A model generated the notes under the pieces. The model made no database searches, was not told the origin of the DNA, and saw nothing but the letters and a program-made list of their open reading frames with translations. DNA of 64,000 nucleotides from Amoebidium appalachense (taxonomy: Eukaryota; Ichthyosporea). The DNA lies in assembly GCA_963693365.1 (NCBI GenBank), contig CAVNZM010000002.1, forward strand, positions 8,556,001 through 8,620,000, read 5' to 3'. A program made the translations under genes and the position numbers. Each line of letters opens with the position of its first letter. Within the stretch, counting starts at the first letter, position 1. This document shows positions 1 to 19,815 of the stretch, piece by piece.

Positions 1-890
1 AAAGAATTGAAATTACGGTCTCTTGTAAGTTACAACTGCAAACAAAAAGGACCAGCGGCAAAATTTGTTCTTCAACATTACTAAAATATAACATTTTGGT
101 ACTTTTGTTAATTGTATAGTATTTATATGTATTAGTAAAGGCTTTTTATCTATTATTATTGCTCACTGAATAAATCGAGTCAAAGAATCAAAAAATGTCT
201 CAGGATCTCAAGGTACTCGTTAGGGCAACCAATCGGTTCATCAACTTGAACCATTCTGTACTCTCCGCGTCCATAGTTCTAGATCTGATTCACCAATTGA
301 TCTTAATATCTAAAGTTATCAAACCATTTAAATACTTTACAATTGCTTTAAACGTTAGAACAGCTGTAAAATGATTTTCTTATCCTGTGCATTAGTTACC
401 GTGCACTTGAGAGCCGCTTGCAGCTAGCCAATCATAGCTCACAACAACGATCGCAGTGCAACCCAAAGTCAAATACCACACATCAATTCGTGGGATATGG
501 CCGACTTGCATATGCATGACGTACACTGTGGCACTCACTGGACGTGTTTTGTAAAGTAGAGTTATGCACGTGTTAAAAAAAAAAAAGGGGGCTACGAAAC
601 CAACTGATGATTGATTTGTTTCTCCTGCCCTATAGTTATCTGATGTACTCATAGTTGCTCACACTTAAAATGAACTCACTGCTGAAAGAGGCACATGATC
701 ATCGTTGAGATGCATCAGCCGGGATCCAGAGAGAGAGAAGAACATTTACCTCGGTGGTGATCAATTAAGGAGGGTTTCTTGAATTCAGAGGAGGATGGGG
801 TGAGGGAAAGGGGCTAGGAGGGACATCCTGTAAGTTTAATAGGCGCCCTAGATACCTTCCCTCCCCCCTCCTCTCGCTCGGGGAGCTATA
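1..890. other. Left-edge spacer, no supported gene
   Basis: Unique, moderately AT-rich sequence with no convincing gene. A minus-strand frame at 392-652 has a short hydrophobic stretch but no domain, no clear splice sites and no partner exon. A short (GA)n run lies at 729-738. Confidence 0.5.
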
Positions 891-899
891 GGGATTTGG

Positions 900-2065
<1,166 letters not shown>

Positions 2066-2100
2066 ATGAACAGATTAACGCAGAGGCCCAGAGGTTGAAA

Positions 2101-2230
2101 GTGTGAATGAATACATTACTTATGAATGAATGAATTACTCAAATTTAAATTAGATTGAAATTTCAGATTGATTACGTATTTTTGTATGTAGATTGATAAC
2201 GTATTTTCAGTGTATTTAGTCGATGAAATT
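2101..2230. repeat. Short degenerate AT-rich repeats
   Basis: GAATGAAT units occur at 2101-2135. Two copies of an AGATTGAT-ACGTATTT motif follow at about 2165 and 2191. No coding signal was seen. Confidence 0.5.
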
Positions 2231-2322
2231 CTAACTTTCGTGCAACTTTATGCTGAAATACACGAATGTGGTATACGGGTCTCTTTGTCCTGTTTGGATG
2301 TATCCGTCGCCAGTGCCGCCCC

Positions 2323-2368
<46 letters not shown>

Positions 2369-2371
<3 letters not shown>

Positions 2372-2440
2372 GAATGTGTTGCCAGAGTACGAAGTACACA
2401 TTTAAATTTTCGACGGAAAACAAAATGCAGCAGCTTTTAT
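2369..2440 (-). repeat. Copy E4 of the GTTAGAA/TTCTAAC repeat
   Basis: Directly after a poly(G) run this reads GGTTAGAATG, then an AGAGTACGAAGTACACATT segment. It is the same arrangement as the copies at 11187 and 59890. Read on the minus strand it ends in a CATTCTAAC motif followed by poly(C). No host gene is known here; it may mark an intron of a minus-strand gene or simply be a dispersed repeat. Confidence 0.5.
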
Positions 2441-2453
2441 ATTTTTGATTGTT

Positions 2454-2471
2454 GTTTTTTTTTTTTTTTTT

Positions 2472-2520
<49 letters not shown>
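2454..2520. repeat. Poly(T)-poly(G) composite
   Basis: About 27 T followed directly by about 40 G. This T-then-G order (C-then-A on the other strand) recurs at 11400, 11883, 26410, 26612 and 47112. Confidence 0.95.
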
Positions 2521-2521
<1 letters not shown>

Positions 2522-2999
2522 ATATTCGTTGTGCAGGTCCCAGCACGGAATGTGCATGTGTTTTGGTAGGTGCGCTTGCTTTTAAGCTGGTATAATGGCG
2601 GATTTAATGGTGGAGTGAGGCTGGGGGGGGGGGGGGGGGGATGGGGGAAACGGATATGGTTGCGAGGGTTAAGAAGAGAGGGGGAGGGGGGGGGGGGGGG
2701 GGAAGGGGGGTTGGTGCTGTGAAACCAATGGGTTGGATAAGATAAATAAATAGAGTACGAATGTATTAAAACATGCATTAAGGTTGCATTCCAAGGTGCA
2801 TACCTCTCATTCCTACATCATTCCACACAGTCTTGCCGCAAGTAATCGGTCTCAGTGTTTCGTCAATGATATAACCGGAAAAAATCGTTTTTCTATATAA
2901 AACTTAACAATTACCGAAATTTCTCTAAAAAAAGAAGTACCCTCGTGTACGCAGTATCCTATTGGAACACAGCTATTGGTATGTAGAAGTTCAGGAACC

Positions 3000-3019
3000 C
3001 CCTCCCTCCCCCCCCCCCT

Positions 3020-3055
<36 letters not shown>

Positions 3056-3110
3056 ACACACACACACAAAAAAAAGGAGAGAGATAGTGAGAAGAAGAAG
3101 AAGAACGGCA
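3000..3110. repeat. Poly(C), (CA)n and A-rich composite
   Basis: About 35 C with a few T interruptions, then a short (CA)n, then A-rich DNA. No gene. Confidence 0.9.
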
Positions 3111-3210
3111 GCCATATTGGTTTGGTTAAAGAGCCCATGCACGTGCATGTCTGAATGAGGCTGTCTCTTGTGTTAGATTATGCTCTTTCGTGAATTTTTT
3201 TTTTTTTTTT

Positions 3211-3352
3211 TTAAGGTTCATAAAAAAAGGATGCGCTAGAAGAGAGGTTCTAAATATTCTAAGTTCGTGTTCCTACTTTTTAATATGTTTTATAAAAAAG
3301 GACGTGTTAGATGAAAAGTTCTATTTATTCTAAGTTCTGGGCAAGTGTTTCT
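3211..3352. repeat. Degenerate tandem duplication, about 71 bp period
   Basis: Two similar units each start with a TTATAAAAAAGG-like stretch (about 3219 and 3290) and end with ATTCTAAGTTC. They match at roughly four positions in five. No reading frame is preserved. Confidence 0.6.
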
Positions 3353-3484
3353 TTTTAAAATTCTATCTTATATCGCTAAATTTTGATTCCTTAGATCATG
3401 CATGGCTCTAACACTGCCAACTTGGTCTCTAAGCTCGATACAATTCCCTCCCTCCCCCCCACCTTTGCCAACTCAGGCTCTAAA

Positions 3485-3727
3485 CTTAAAGCCCCCCTTC
3501 CCCCCCCCCCCCCCCTCTCCATCAACCCCTCCCCCCTTTCCCCCCTCCTTCCCCCCTTTCCCTCCTCCTCTCCCTCCCATCTTCCCTTCACACTTTCTTC
3601 TCCTCCGCTTCCAGCACCACCTCCGACCCCCTTCCCATGGAGCTTCCATCGTCAAATTCGAACCCTGTTTCCTCCCTCATGTCAAAGGTTGGGTCACGCA
3701 TGGTGTCGAGATTGTCTGTCATCTTCC

Positions 3728-3803
<76 letters not shown>

Positions 3804-3810
3804 GGTGTGC

Positions 3811-3865
<55 letters not shown>

Positions 3866-3961
3866 TATGTCTGTGTGTATGTGTGTGTGTGTGTGTGTGC
3901 GCACGCGCGCGTTTGTGTGTGTGTGCGTGTGTGTATGTATGCATGTGATGGTGTGTGTGTC

Positions 3962-4027
<66 letters not shown>

Positions 4028-4280
4028 GGTCTGTGTGTGTGTGTGTGTGCGTGTGCATGTGTGCATGTGTGTGTGTGTGCGTGTGTGTGTGTGCGTGTGC
4101 ATGTGTGCATGTGTGCATGTGTGTGTGTGTGTGTGTGTGTGCATATGTGTGTGTGTGTGCGTGCACGTGTGCACATGTGTAGATATGTGCGCGTGTGTGT
4201 ACGCGCGAATGTAAGTAAATGTGTATGTGTCTGTGTTGGTTTGTGTGTGTACGTGTGTACGTGTGTGGGGTGTACCTGTG
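3485..4280. repeat. Poly(C) and long interrupted (GT)n
   Basis: C-rich DNA at 3490-3650 precedes several (GT)n tracts spanning 3730-4270, interrupted by CGGGTGTG, CATG and GCGCGC. The alternating purine/pyrimidine stretch is about 500 bp long and could adopt Z-DNA. The His/Thr and Val/Cys frames are artefacts. Confidence 0.95.
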
Positions 4281-4499
4281 TGCATGTATGCGTAACGCGC
4301 GTTGAGGCAGACATTACATTTATCTATAGGTACATGTTCATTTGCAAGTCTGCAAGCAATTGCAAGCCAGTGTCGCGGTGCCACTAGGCTGGAAGAGCAA
4401 AGGAGAGAGAGGGGCTATGTGTGTGTGTGTGTGCGTGCGTGAAAGGCGCGGGAGGGGAGGGGGGGGGGGGGGGATAGCGAGGTTAGAGGCTTGTGAATT

Positions 4500-4763
4500 T
4501 CCGTGTCCCTCTTCTTCTTTCTTCTTCCCTTCCTCCCTCTCTTTCTCTCTCCCTCCGGCCCCCCCTCTGTCTCTCACGCTCTCCCCCTGTTCCCTGCTCC
4601 ATCCCCACCCCTCCCTGCCCCCCCTCTCTCTCCCTCCCTTCTTCTCCCTCTCTCCCTTCACCCCTCTCACTCACTCTCTCCCTAAAGCTCTCTCTCTCCC
4701 CCTCTCTCTTTCTCTCTCACCGTCCCCCCCCCCCCCTTCGCCCCCGGAGTGTAGCCCCCCCCC

Positions 4764-4804
<41 letters not shown>

Positions 4805-5060
4805 GTGTCCGGAAGTTCTCTAAGCTGATCCCCTCGGGGAGGAATACGAGGGAGGGAGGGGAAGGGGATAGGTGGGAAGGGGGGAAGAATGCAAACCACT
4901 TTTTTCATATACGCATTCAAACACACATCCATCCGACCATGCAGGCAAACACATATGCCACACATCAATGCAAACACAAAAAACATGTACGCAATTAAAT
5001 GCAGACACCACATGCACATTCAAAAAAAAAAAAAAACACATACAAATGCACACACACAAC
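4500..5060. repeat. CT-rich and poly(C) block, then CA-rich DNA
   Basis: A (CT)n-like pyrimidine block at 4500-4730 leads into about 40 C ending at 4802. DNA with CACA and ACACAT words follows at 4915-5110. The last exon or exons of the BT1 transporter should lie here on the minus strand, but I could not fix them. Confidence 0.8.
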
Positions 5061-5153
5061 ACTTCCTGCTGCACATTCAAACACACATATCACCTACACA
5101 TTCACACGACATAAACACATACCACCCACAACTCCCAAAAACACAGAACATAC

Positions 5154-12532
<7,379 letters not shown>

Positions 12533-12594
12533 AGACGGCTGTGATTCCTGGTCCCTGTTTTTAAAAAAAAAAAGCACTTGAAAGTCAGGATATG

Positions 12595-13500
<906 letters not shown>

Positions 13501-13580
13501 ATGCGCTAATGCACATTCACTTGAGGACTTAAACCCCTTCTCTCTTTTTTGCTTAATTCCCTGAGGATGACGTGGGAAAG

Positions 13581-13611
<31 letters not shown>

Positions 13612-13619
13612 CAAGTAAA

Positions 13620-13910
13620 CTTACTTCTCCATGCCGTCCGCCGAGCAACCAATCGGACTATAAGCGAGCGTGTGTTTTAAACCGTCGGATTTCTAAGTTT
13701 TCAGGTACCTTAAAAAAGATGTGCGAATCCCTCAACAGCCTTGGTTCGGCTTATTTTGTACTCCTTTAACAGACAGGAAGCCGCAATGATCACCATGTAG
13801 TCACCAGCCCACGATTGCGGAGAAGTGCTTGCGACTTTGTCTGAAACATCCAGCTGCCTATTCTCTGGAAACGTGAGCTATGATTGGCTTCACCCTAAAG
13901 ATTTAATTGT
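13620..13910 (-). promoter_or_regulatory. Possible upstream region of the BT1 gene
   Basis: Unique sequence follows the (GT)n tract on the 5' side of the minus-strand transporter. It holds CCAAT/ATTGG motifs at about 13648 and 13883. CCAAT motifs also lie upstream of other genes in the window. No clear TATA box, so the assignment is weak. Confidence 0.25.
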
Positions 13911-14540
13911 AGCTCCAGCAACACATGTGTGATTGTTCGGATCTCGGGCATGAATCCCGTTGCTCGGATCATGCATGGCGTTGAAATGTGAGCATACATC
14001 ATGAGCACTATTTGCGTAAAAGAAAAAAAAAATGGAAAAAGAGAAATGGAAAAAACCTTCGTCAGCCTGTGCCTTTTCTTCGCGGTTTGTCAATACCATC
14101 GTGACTATGTAACTTTCTTCCAAAACTTCGTAAAGTTTCTTCCAAGATGATTGGTCAGGTCGGTATCACCTCCTACACACCAAAACCCTCCTGTAGGTGT
14201 TGAAACTTGTTCTCATTGAAATTCCGCCTTAGACATCATTGAGATACACTGAGTCAATAAGTATAGAATAATATAAATGGTTAATATTTGTATTAAAAAT
14301 GTTTTTGCTGATGGTTAAAGTAAACCTTTAAATAACTGTTGTATTAATTATTAATTTAGTTTGAATTTCGAAAGTATCAAATTGCAGCAAGCATTTGAGT
14401 CCCCTTGCATTCATTACAACTTACAGTATATTATGTGCATGACATTTGTATTATTAATTTGAAGTAAAGTGCTACAGCAGTCTCTTGAAGCATTCCTGCG
14501 GCTGCGCTCCGAGCCAATGAAACCTCGTGTACCTAATGGG
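13911..14540. other. AT-rich spacer, nothing recognised
   Basis: Unique AT-rich sequence with an ATTGG motif at 14143 and no microsatellite. No reading frame here has a domain or splice context. Confidence 0.4.
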
Positions 14541-14866
14541 TGTAAAGAAGCTGAGGTCTAGATGCACAGGATCGGGTCGTAGACACAAGTGTTCATACTA
14601 ACTGGATACTGGAATCTGGTTCCCTTATTCCTCGAGGCCGGCGGCTTATATACTCTTCGGGCAGCCAGTGCCCCCAACCGCAAAGGTTCATCAAACACCA
14701 AATAAGGCAACCGTAGAAGATTCTCTATTGGATATCTTCTTCCATCGCCATCGGCGAGGTTGCACATGAGCCAATCCCATTCTGGTGTGTTCATGGATCC
14801 GCCAATCACCAGTGAAGGTGGCAAGCTAAATATGGCTGGCGAGCGTAAACACACCAATGAGATTCA
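14541..14866 (-). repeat. Left direct repeat (LTR-like, 3' LTR on the minus strand)
   Basis: Aligns with 18194-18509 from TGTAAAGAAGCTGAGG to AAATATGGCT and beyond. It carries TATATAAG (minus strand) near 14650. Compared with the right copy it has about 15 extra bases near 14719-14734. Confidence 0.8.
14558..14857 (-). other. 99-codon open frame inside the left repeat, unknown
   Basis: The frame is open for 99 codons and has an ordinary protein-like composition (contains SMNTPEWDWLMCNLADGDG), but I do not recognise a family. The right-hand copy of the same DNA has an in-frame stop at the EWD position and a short deletion, so the frame is not conserved between the copies. It may be a decayed coding exon or chance. 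Confidence 0.25.
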
Positions 14867-14870
14867 TGTG

Positions 14871-15000
14871 GAATTCACCAAATATGCCTTTAGCGGGTGA
14901 AATATGATTGGCTGAAAATTGGCTCGAGATAGCCTCTTTTACATCTCCCCGTTGTGAAGCATTCGTCCCGAATGCAATGTCAAAGGCTCGATAAGCCTCT
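14871..15000. repeat. Start of the hairpin-rich interior
   Basis: Perfect or near-perfect short inverted repeats lie close together: TTCACC/GGTGAA at 14874 and 14896, GCATTCG-TCC-CGAATGC at 14959-14975, and AGGCT-CGATA-AGCCT at 14984-14998. Confidence 0.7.
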
Positions 15001-15051
15001 TTTGGGGTGATAAGGTGTTTGTACATGTATCATTTGCCTGGAAGTTAAGTT

Positions 15052-15395
15052 TGAGGAAAAAATCAAAACCTCATGCTTGGAAAAAAATCAAAAACCACTT
15101 TCATGTATGTTGAAATGATCGAGGAAGAATGACCTCGTGTGTGGAAAAAAAGTAAAACCACTTATGACGTGGGGAAAAATATAAAAAACCCCGCTTCTAT
15201 TCAACCATGTTTGGATTGAATGAGGTGTATAATCCTCATAGTGGAAAAAATGAAAAACCACTGATGATATGCGTTGAAATGAATGAGGATGATTTGCCTC
15301 GTATATGTGGAAAACTATAAAACCACTGATGATACCGGGAAAAATATAAAAAAACCCGTATATTTGATTTAGGGGAAAATCATTTAAAACCCCTA
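15052..15395. repeat. Array of about a dozen small hairpins
   Basis: At least eleven stem-loops follow each other at 20-40 bp spacing, most of the form nnGG, A-rich loop, CCnn. Stems read 5' to 3': TGAGG/CCTCA (15052), TGG/CCA (15078), CGAGG/CCTCG (15120), GTGG/CCAC (15141), GGGG/CCCC (15171), TGAGG/CCTCA (15221), GTGG/CCAC (15241), GAGG/CCTC (15285), GTGG/CCAC (15307), CGGG/CCCG (15336), TAGGGG/CCCCTA (15370). A further stem ATTCAA/TTGAAT with inner CCA/TGG lies at 15199-15221. The stems differ but the two arms always match, while the loops share AAAAATATAAAA-like sequence. No protein is encoded; the minus-strand Phe-rich frame at 15088-15555 is a by-product. Confidence 0.85.
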
Positions 15396-15404
15396 TATTT
15401 GTGT

Positions 15405-15620
15405 ATACAGCATTTTGTGTTGGGAAAAAGACAATGTTGTCGATAAAGAACCCAAAAGCGCATATTAGCGAAGATTGCCATATTTGGCCATATTTGCCAT
15501 ATTTGGGCATTTGTTTAGCTATATAGCTGTTATGTCTGCCAGATTCGATGGGCATTCTTGGATTTGGTTATATCTGCCATATTCATCCGATGATATTCGG
15601 GTATTGTTGAAATTTATGTG
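15405..15620. repeat. Nested hairpin and GCCATATTT repeats
   Basis: A GGG...CCC stem encloses GACAA-TG-TTGTC at about 15421-15452. Repeated TTGCCATATTTGG units follow at 15476-15512, then a perfect 12-bp palindrome AGCTATATAGCT near 15519-15530. Confidence 0.65.
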
Positions 15621-15659
15621 CTTTTACCCTTAAATAGTGTGAGCAATGTGAGCCGTTGG

Positions 15660-15715
15660 TCACGGTGGGTGGGTGGGTGGGTGGGAGGGGGGTGGGGGGA
15701 GGGGGGAGGGGGGGA
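15660..15715. repeat. Short G-rich (GGGT)n tract
   Basis: GGGTGGGTGGG followed by G-rich DNA. This is the only microsatellite-like tract inside the 14.5-18.5 kb island. Confidence 0.85.
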
Positions 15716-16239
15716 CGAGGGCAGCCTGACGATTCGTCCTATAATTATACTATATATGATAGAATTTGGGGCATACAAGCATCATTTTGTAAAGTCAATG
15801 TGAGAGGTAAATGTTTCCTTGTAGTGATTTGTAGCCTAAATGTATCTACAGAGCGCAAACGGCACATAAGCATGAATTATTTGCAAGAGCTTTGTTATGC
15901 ACACATGTGTGTTGTTCAAACCATTCATATAACGAATATGTAATGTTCGATTATATTGTGTGTTAGTTTTAATACGCATTTTAAGAAGCAAAACTTTGTG
16001 TTGCGTTGTGTTTCCTAATATAGGCATAAATATAAATGCGGCGAATTATTTGTAGTGATCGAATGAATAATGTATATGAGAAGTGCAAGTGTGCTGTGTG
16101 GGTTTTGCCGTAGATACGGACTTGGCACCAATGTAGTGCATTTATATTGTCTGGTGGCTCCACTTTTACTTGAGCACATTCCATGCCTTAATAATAATAA
16201 TATATTCACGGATGCGGACATTCAATAATGTGCGCTTTT

Positions 16240-18180
16240 TATAATATGCTTCACCGGGGATGGGTGAGCTGATATGAATCATAATGGGTGGGGTGATGAA
16301 TTATGAATTTGGGTTTTGCGCGCGCCTGCAGGCGTTATGATAAGATTATTTGTGTTGTGCGAATATTTGCACACGTGTTTGTATATCCGTGGATTTGTGC
16401 ACATAAATTAATCCATATAGATAAGGATTATAATGGTAGATTTTCGAAAAAAATATGGCTCAATGATTCTGTTCTTCATATGAACAAAGAGCTGACTTAA
16501 AATTTTTAAGGCTGGCTGGCACATTTATAACCTTTGTATGATAATCCAGACATCATATATTTTGTGCCTTATCGACATATACAATATTATCATTTGTGTA
16601 TATGCCCTGTAACTATAATAGCTTTGGATAGCTCCAACTGCAGTTAATATTAATAAACGGTGATACATCCGTATTTGACTGGGATTTAATGATAATTTTT
16701 TTGAGTTTTCTGGCCAGATGATAAACACACATACCATGTTATTATAATCATCCCAGTGATCAATTGCAACGAACCCTTTTCTCACATACAGAGACGGGTT
16801 AGTTGTTTGCATGCGCATGTATTATACTGATCGTGATTTCATCGTGCTATACCTGGGGATTACAACAAATCTGTTGTGATATGCCCCACATATCCCCAGG
16901 AGCCGTGTCAGTGCCGATGGGTTGGGCAACCACATCATTACTTTCACGTCTACCCAGTGTTTTTGCACGGATCATAGTGCATAGCACAGTTTGAGCAGTG
17001 GACGGCTGCATGCATGGTGCGCTTGCTTTTGTGTTGCATGCATTAATATTTGCTTTTCACATGGAGCATGTGTGAATGATAATATCCACCATAACAGTAT
17101 TGTTATAATTGTTCAAAGTGCACCAAAGGATGGGTAACAAGGTGTACGGTATGTGCATATATATTGATTTTGAATTCATGAAGGTGTGTGATAATTGCAA
17201 CCCTTTTCCCTGTACCGTATCCTTGTATGCAATGTAATCGTTATGCAAAGCACATCTTCTCACATCACCTGCAGACTGCTGTATGCTGTGAGCGGTGTCA
17301 GGTTGCCTGCAGACTGCTGTACTTCCTAACCCTATGGGTGTGTTTGCATAGTCATGCATTGCATACGATGGTGTTGTTTTGTGTATGTATGATGCATATG
17401 ATCAACGAGAGAGAGAGGTGGGATGTTCTTCTCGTATTACATGACACATATGCATTGTGTTATGGTAATTACCATCAGCGCTGCCATTCATCAAGCTAAA
17501 GCTTGTTATTTAGCTTGGTCATCATATTACGGTTCGTACCATAATAACCGTGCCTACCGCGAGCGGGGCCGCCCTGCCAGGGTGGCTTGTTTATTGTCCG
17601 ACAGAGACTTGATGGTCATCATCGGTTGTAAAGTGTATACAGTACATGTTTAAGTTACTGTTTTCTTCAGTGCCTGTATATATAGCACATGGATGCGGGT
17701 CTTCGGGACCTTTATAGGCCTATGGTTTATTAGCCACCGAGGTAACCCATATTATTAGGTTCCATCATGAAAATTCATGCTTTGATATGATATATAATTA
17801 CGACGGTGTACATGCATGCAAGTCATACGGTAACTGTGTAATTGATGCAGAGATATTTATTTGACGCAGTGGTAATTACTATGTGAAGTCTGTTTGGTAG
17901 CAGGAACTATTACAATATATTAATGGTAGCAATGTTATTACGGTTAGTCCCATACGATCATAGTGTGTGTTCAAAACCTTCGAAATATGGTGTGGCATGT
18001 GTTGAAAACCTCTTCTGCATGGACCTTTCTCACAAATTTTAAATCCTAATATCAATAAGCTGTTAGCACGCTATATGAATGCGTTAGCTAACCTGCCATG
18101 TTTATCATATGTATTACTTATCATCGATGTACTGAAGAATATTGTTATCTATTCTATGAACAGTGTCATTCTGCTCCACA
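16240..18180. repeat. Further palindromes in the AT-rich interior
   Basis: Clear inverted repeats include TCACC/GGTGA near 16251, the perfect palindrome CGCCTGCAGGCG at 16323-16334, TAATCC/GGATTA near 16410-16430, ATGGTAATTACCAT at 17462-17475, CAAGCT-AA-AGCTTG at 17492-17505, CCGC-GA-GCGG near 17557, and GGTC-TTCGG-GACC near 17698. No gene was recognised in this stretch. Confidence 0.7.
16852..16900. repeat. 49-bp two-level hairpin
   Basis: CCTGGGGAT at 16852-16860 pairs with ATCCCCAGG at 16892-16900. Inside it ACAACA (16862-16867) pairs with TGTTGT (16872-16877). This is the strongest single stem in the island. Confidence 0.8.
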
Positions 18181-18193
18181 AACCATGCTACCA

Positions 18194-18509
18194 TGTAAAG
18201 AAGCTGAGGTCTAGATGCACAGGATCGGGTCGTAGACACAAGTGTTCATACTAACTGGATACTGGATTCTGGTTCCTTTATTCCTCGAGGCCGGCGGCTT
18301 ATATACTCTTCGGGCAGCCAGTGCCCCCCCAACCGCAAATGTTCATCAAACATCAAATAAGACAACCGTAGAAGATACCTTCTTCCATCGCCATCGGCGA
18401 GGTTGCCTTGAGCCAATCCTATTCTGGTGTGTTCATAGATTCGCCAATCACCAGTGAAGGTGGCAAGCTAAATATGGCTTGCGGGTGAAAAAACAAACCA
18501 ATAAACTCA
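18194..18509 (-). repeat. Right direct repeat (LTR-like, 5' LTR on the minus strand)
   Basis: Second copy of the 14541-14866 repeat with scattered substitutions and a deletion of about 15 bp. On the minus strand it is followed directly by TGGTAGCATGG (18193 downward), the candidate primer-binding site. Confidence 0.8.
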
Positions 18510-19569
18510 CGTGAGCACAGGCAAAGCCAGCTGGGCCGGGGCCTCGGCCAGGCTCCCACAGTGTCAGGCTGTACGTAATCGTTGCGCATCTAGAGACATA
18601 ATTGTTTTAAAAAATTAAAAAAATATGTACACATGTGTTGTAAAACTGAAGCAAGGCCGTTGCCAAAGACCAGCTCATGATAATTGCATGCATATGCTCA
18701 TGCAGCTGTATATGTAGTGGTGAAGTAATCGGAAAAGGATCTTCGTAACGGAAACACCCAACTTCAGGAAGGTTTACGGCACTTCTGAAGAATCGAGCAT
18801 GATGTTGTGCTCAGTAAAAATTATATAGGGCTATAGAAGTGGCTGCCAATCAGGATGAAAAATCTTTTTTCTTGCGTTTCGCATGGCGTCATTCTAACGA
18901 GCCTAGGCAGTGTGGCATCTGCTGGTAAAGAAAAACATATATTGCTTACTAACAATCTTGATCACAGATCTTTGAAAACCTTCCACTAGACGTCTACATT
19001 TGACATTGCTGGTCTGTTTACCTACAAAATAGCCGGCTAAAAGCTACGCAAGGAATTTCAGGACATGCATGCTGTGCATCTTATTACGTTAATTACCAAC
19101 AGTCGTGATCCGAGCTAATATTGGGGTTGTCCATTCAATCCACAACTCGTCCATCTTTACACACCTTCCACTCAACTACTTTTGACTTGCCGGCCAGATC
19201 ACCCACCCAGTTTCAAACTCCGCGAGACACTGCAAGACATGCATACTGTGCATTTTACGGTTTACTTTCATGATTGGTAGCCAGTACCAAAGCTTTCAAA
19301 TCAAGTATACTTTCTTGTATGGCTATTCATCATATGTGCTCGGCTGTCACAAATTTAATAGCCATGCTCCAGGCACGACAAGTTCAGCGGAAAATACAGC
19401 TTTTTGTGTTTCCATATAAAACAGAAAAAAGTAGAAGCGTAAAGCTTTCAGGCTCATTTACCCCGAGTTATGGAGAAGCCTTAATTTCCCTTATAGTTCA
19501 TTCATGTCTTGTAACATGATATATTTTCAGAAAGAATACTATCGACTAAGTTTTTCAATTATACTGTCA
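18510..19569. other. Spacer, nothing recognised
   Basis: Unique sequence. I looked on the minus strand for downstream Mpv17-family exons matching the neighbouring exon and found none. The plus-strand frame at 19274-19519 has no recognisable domain. Confidence 0.4.
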
Positions 19570-19579
19570 TTACATGAAG

Positions 19580-19815
19580 TTAGCGAGTTGCAGGCACACC
19601 ATATCGCTGACCAGCAGCGCGGAGGCACACGAGACAATCGTCGTCATAATTGGACGTGTTCTGAGCGCGTCATTCAGCGAGAATACTCCAACGCTGATTG
19701 CCTGAACTTCCTCTGCTACCACAGCACGAGAAAGAGGAAACGTGACGAGTCGTGCTTTGTGGCCAATGGCACCGGCCAGAGGTTTTGCGTAGGCAGAGAA
19801 CAGCATCTTGAACAT
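19580..19815 (-). CDS. Orphan exon resembling the Mpv17/PMP22 N-terminus (partial)
   Basis: The frame starts MFKMLFSAYAKPLAG, a basic amphipathic stretch that could target mitochondria, and ends with LRTRPIMTTIVSCASALLVS followed by DMVC. The P-x-x-T...(L)xxxD pattern matches the first membrane segment of Mpv17/PMP22 family proteins of organelle inner membranes or peroxisomes. A GT dinucleotide at 19578-19577 could be the donor. No second exon with the family's D-W-x-R or W-Y signature was found in the next 5 kb of the minus strand, so this is a fragment, a pseudogene or a gene interrupted by the island at 14.5-18.5 kb. An unrelated open frame lies at 19824-20126 (-) upstream. Confidence 0.4.

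Larger units (their letters stand above)
14541..18509 (-). mobile_element. Candidate non-autonomous LTR-type element with a hairpin-rich interior
   Basis: Two direct repeats of about 320 bp, roughly 90% alike by eye, flank about 3.3 kb that is AT-rich and free of the microsatellites seen elsewhere. Read on the minus strand each repeat begins TGA and ends TTTACA, which fits TG...CA LTR ends, and each carries TATATAAG. Next to the right-hand repeat, inside the element, the minus strand reads TGGTAGCATGG; its first eight bases match a primer-binding site for an initiator methionine tRNA. No gag or pol frame, no clear polypurine tract and no matching target-site duplication were found, so this would be an old or LARD/TRIM-like element. 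Alternatives are an organelle-derived insert or two independent repeat copies. Confidence 0.5.

Noticed and set aside
15052-15395. CRISPR array
   Set aside because: Units are not identical repeats with unique spacers; the stems differ between units and this is eukaryotic DNA.
15088-15555. Phe/His-rich 155-codon protein on the minus strand
   Set aside because: It is the translation of the hairpin array; the conserved feature is pairing of the DNA arms, not the amino acids.
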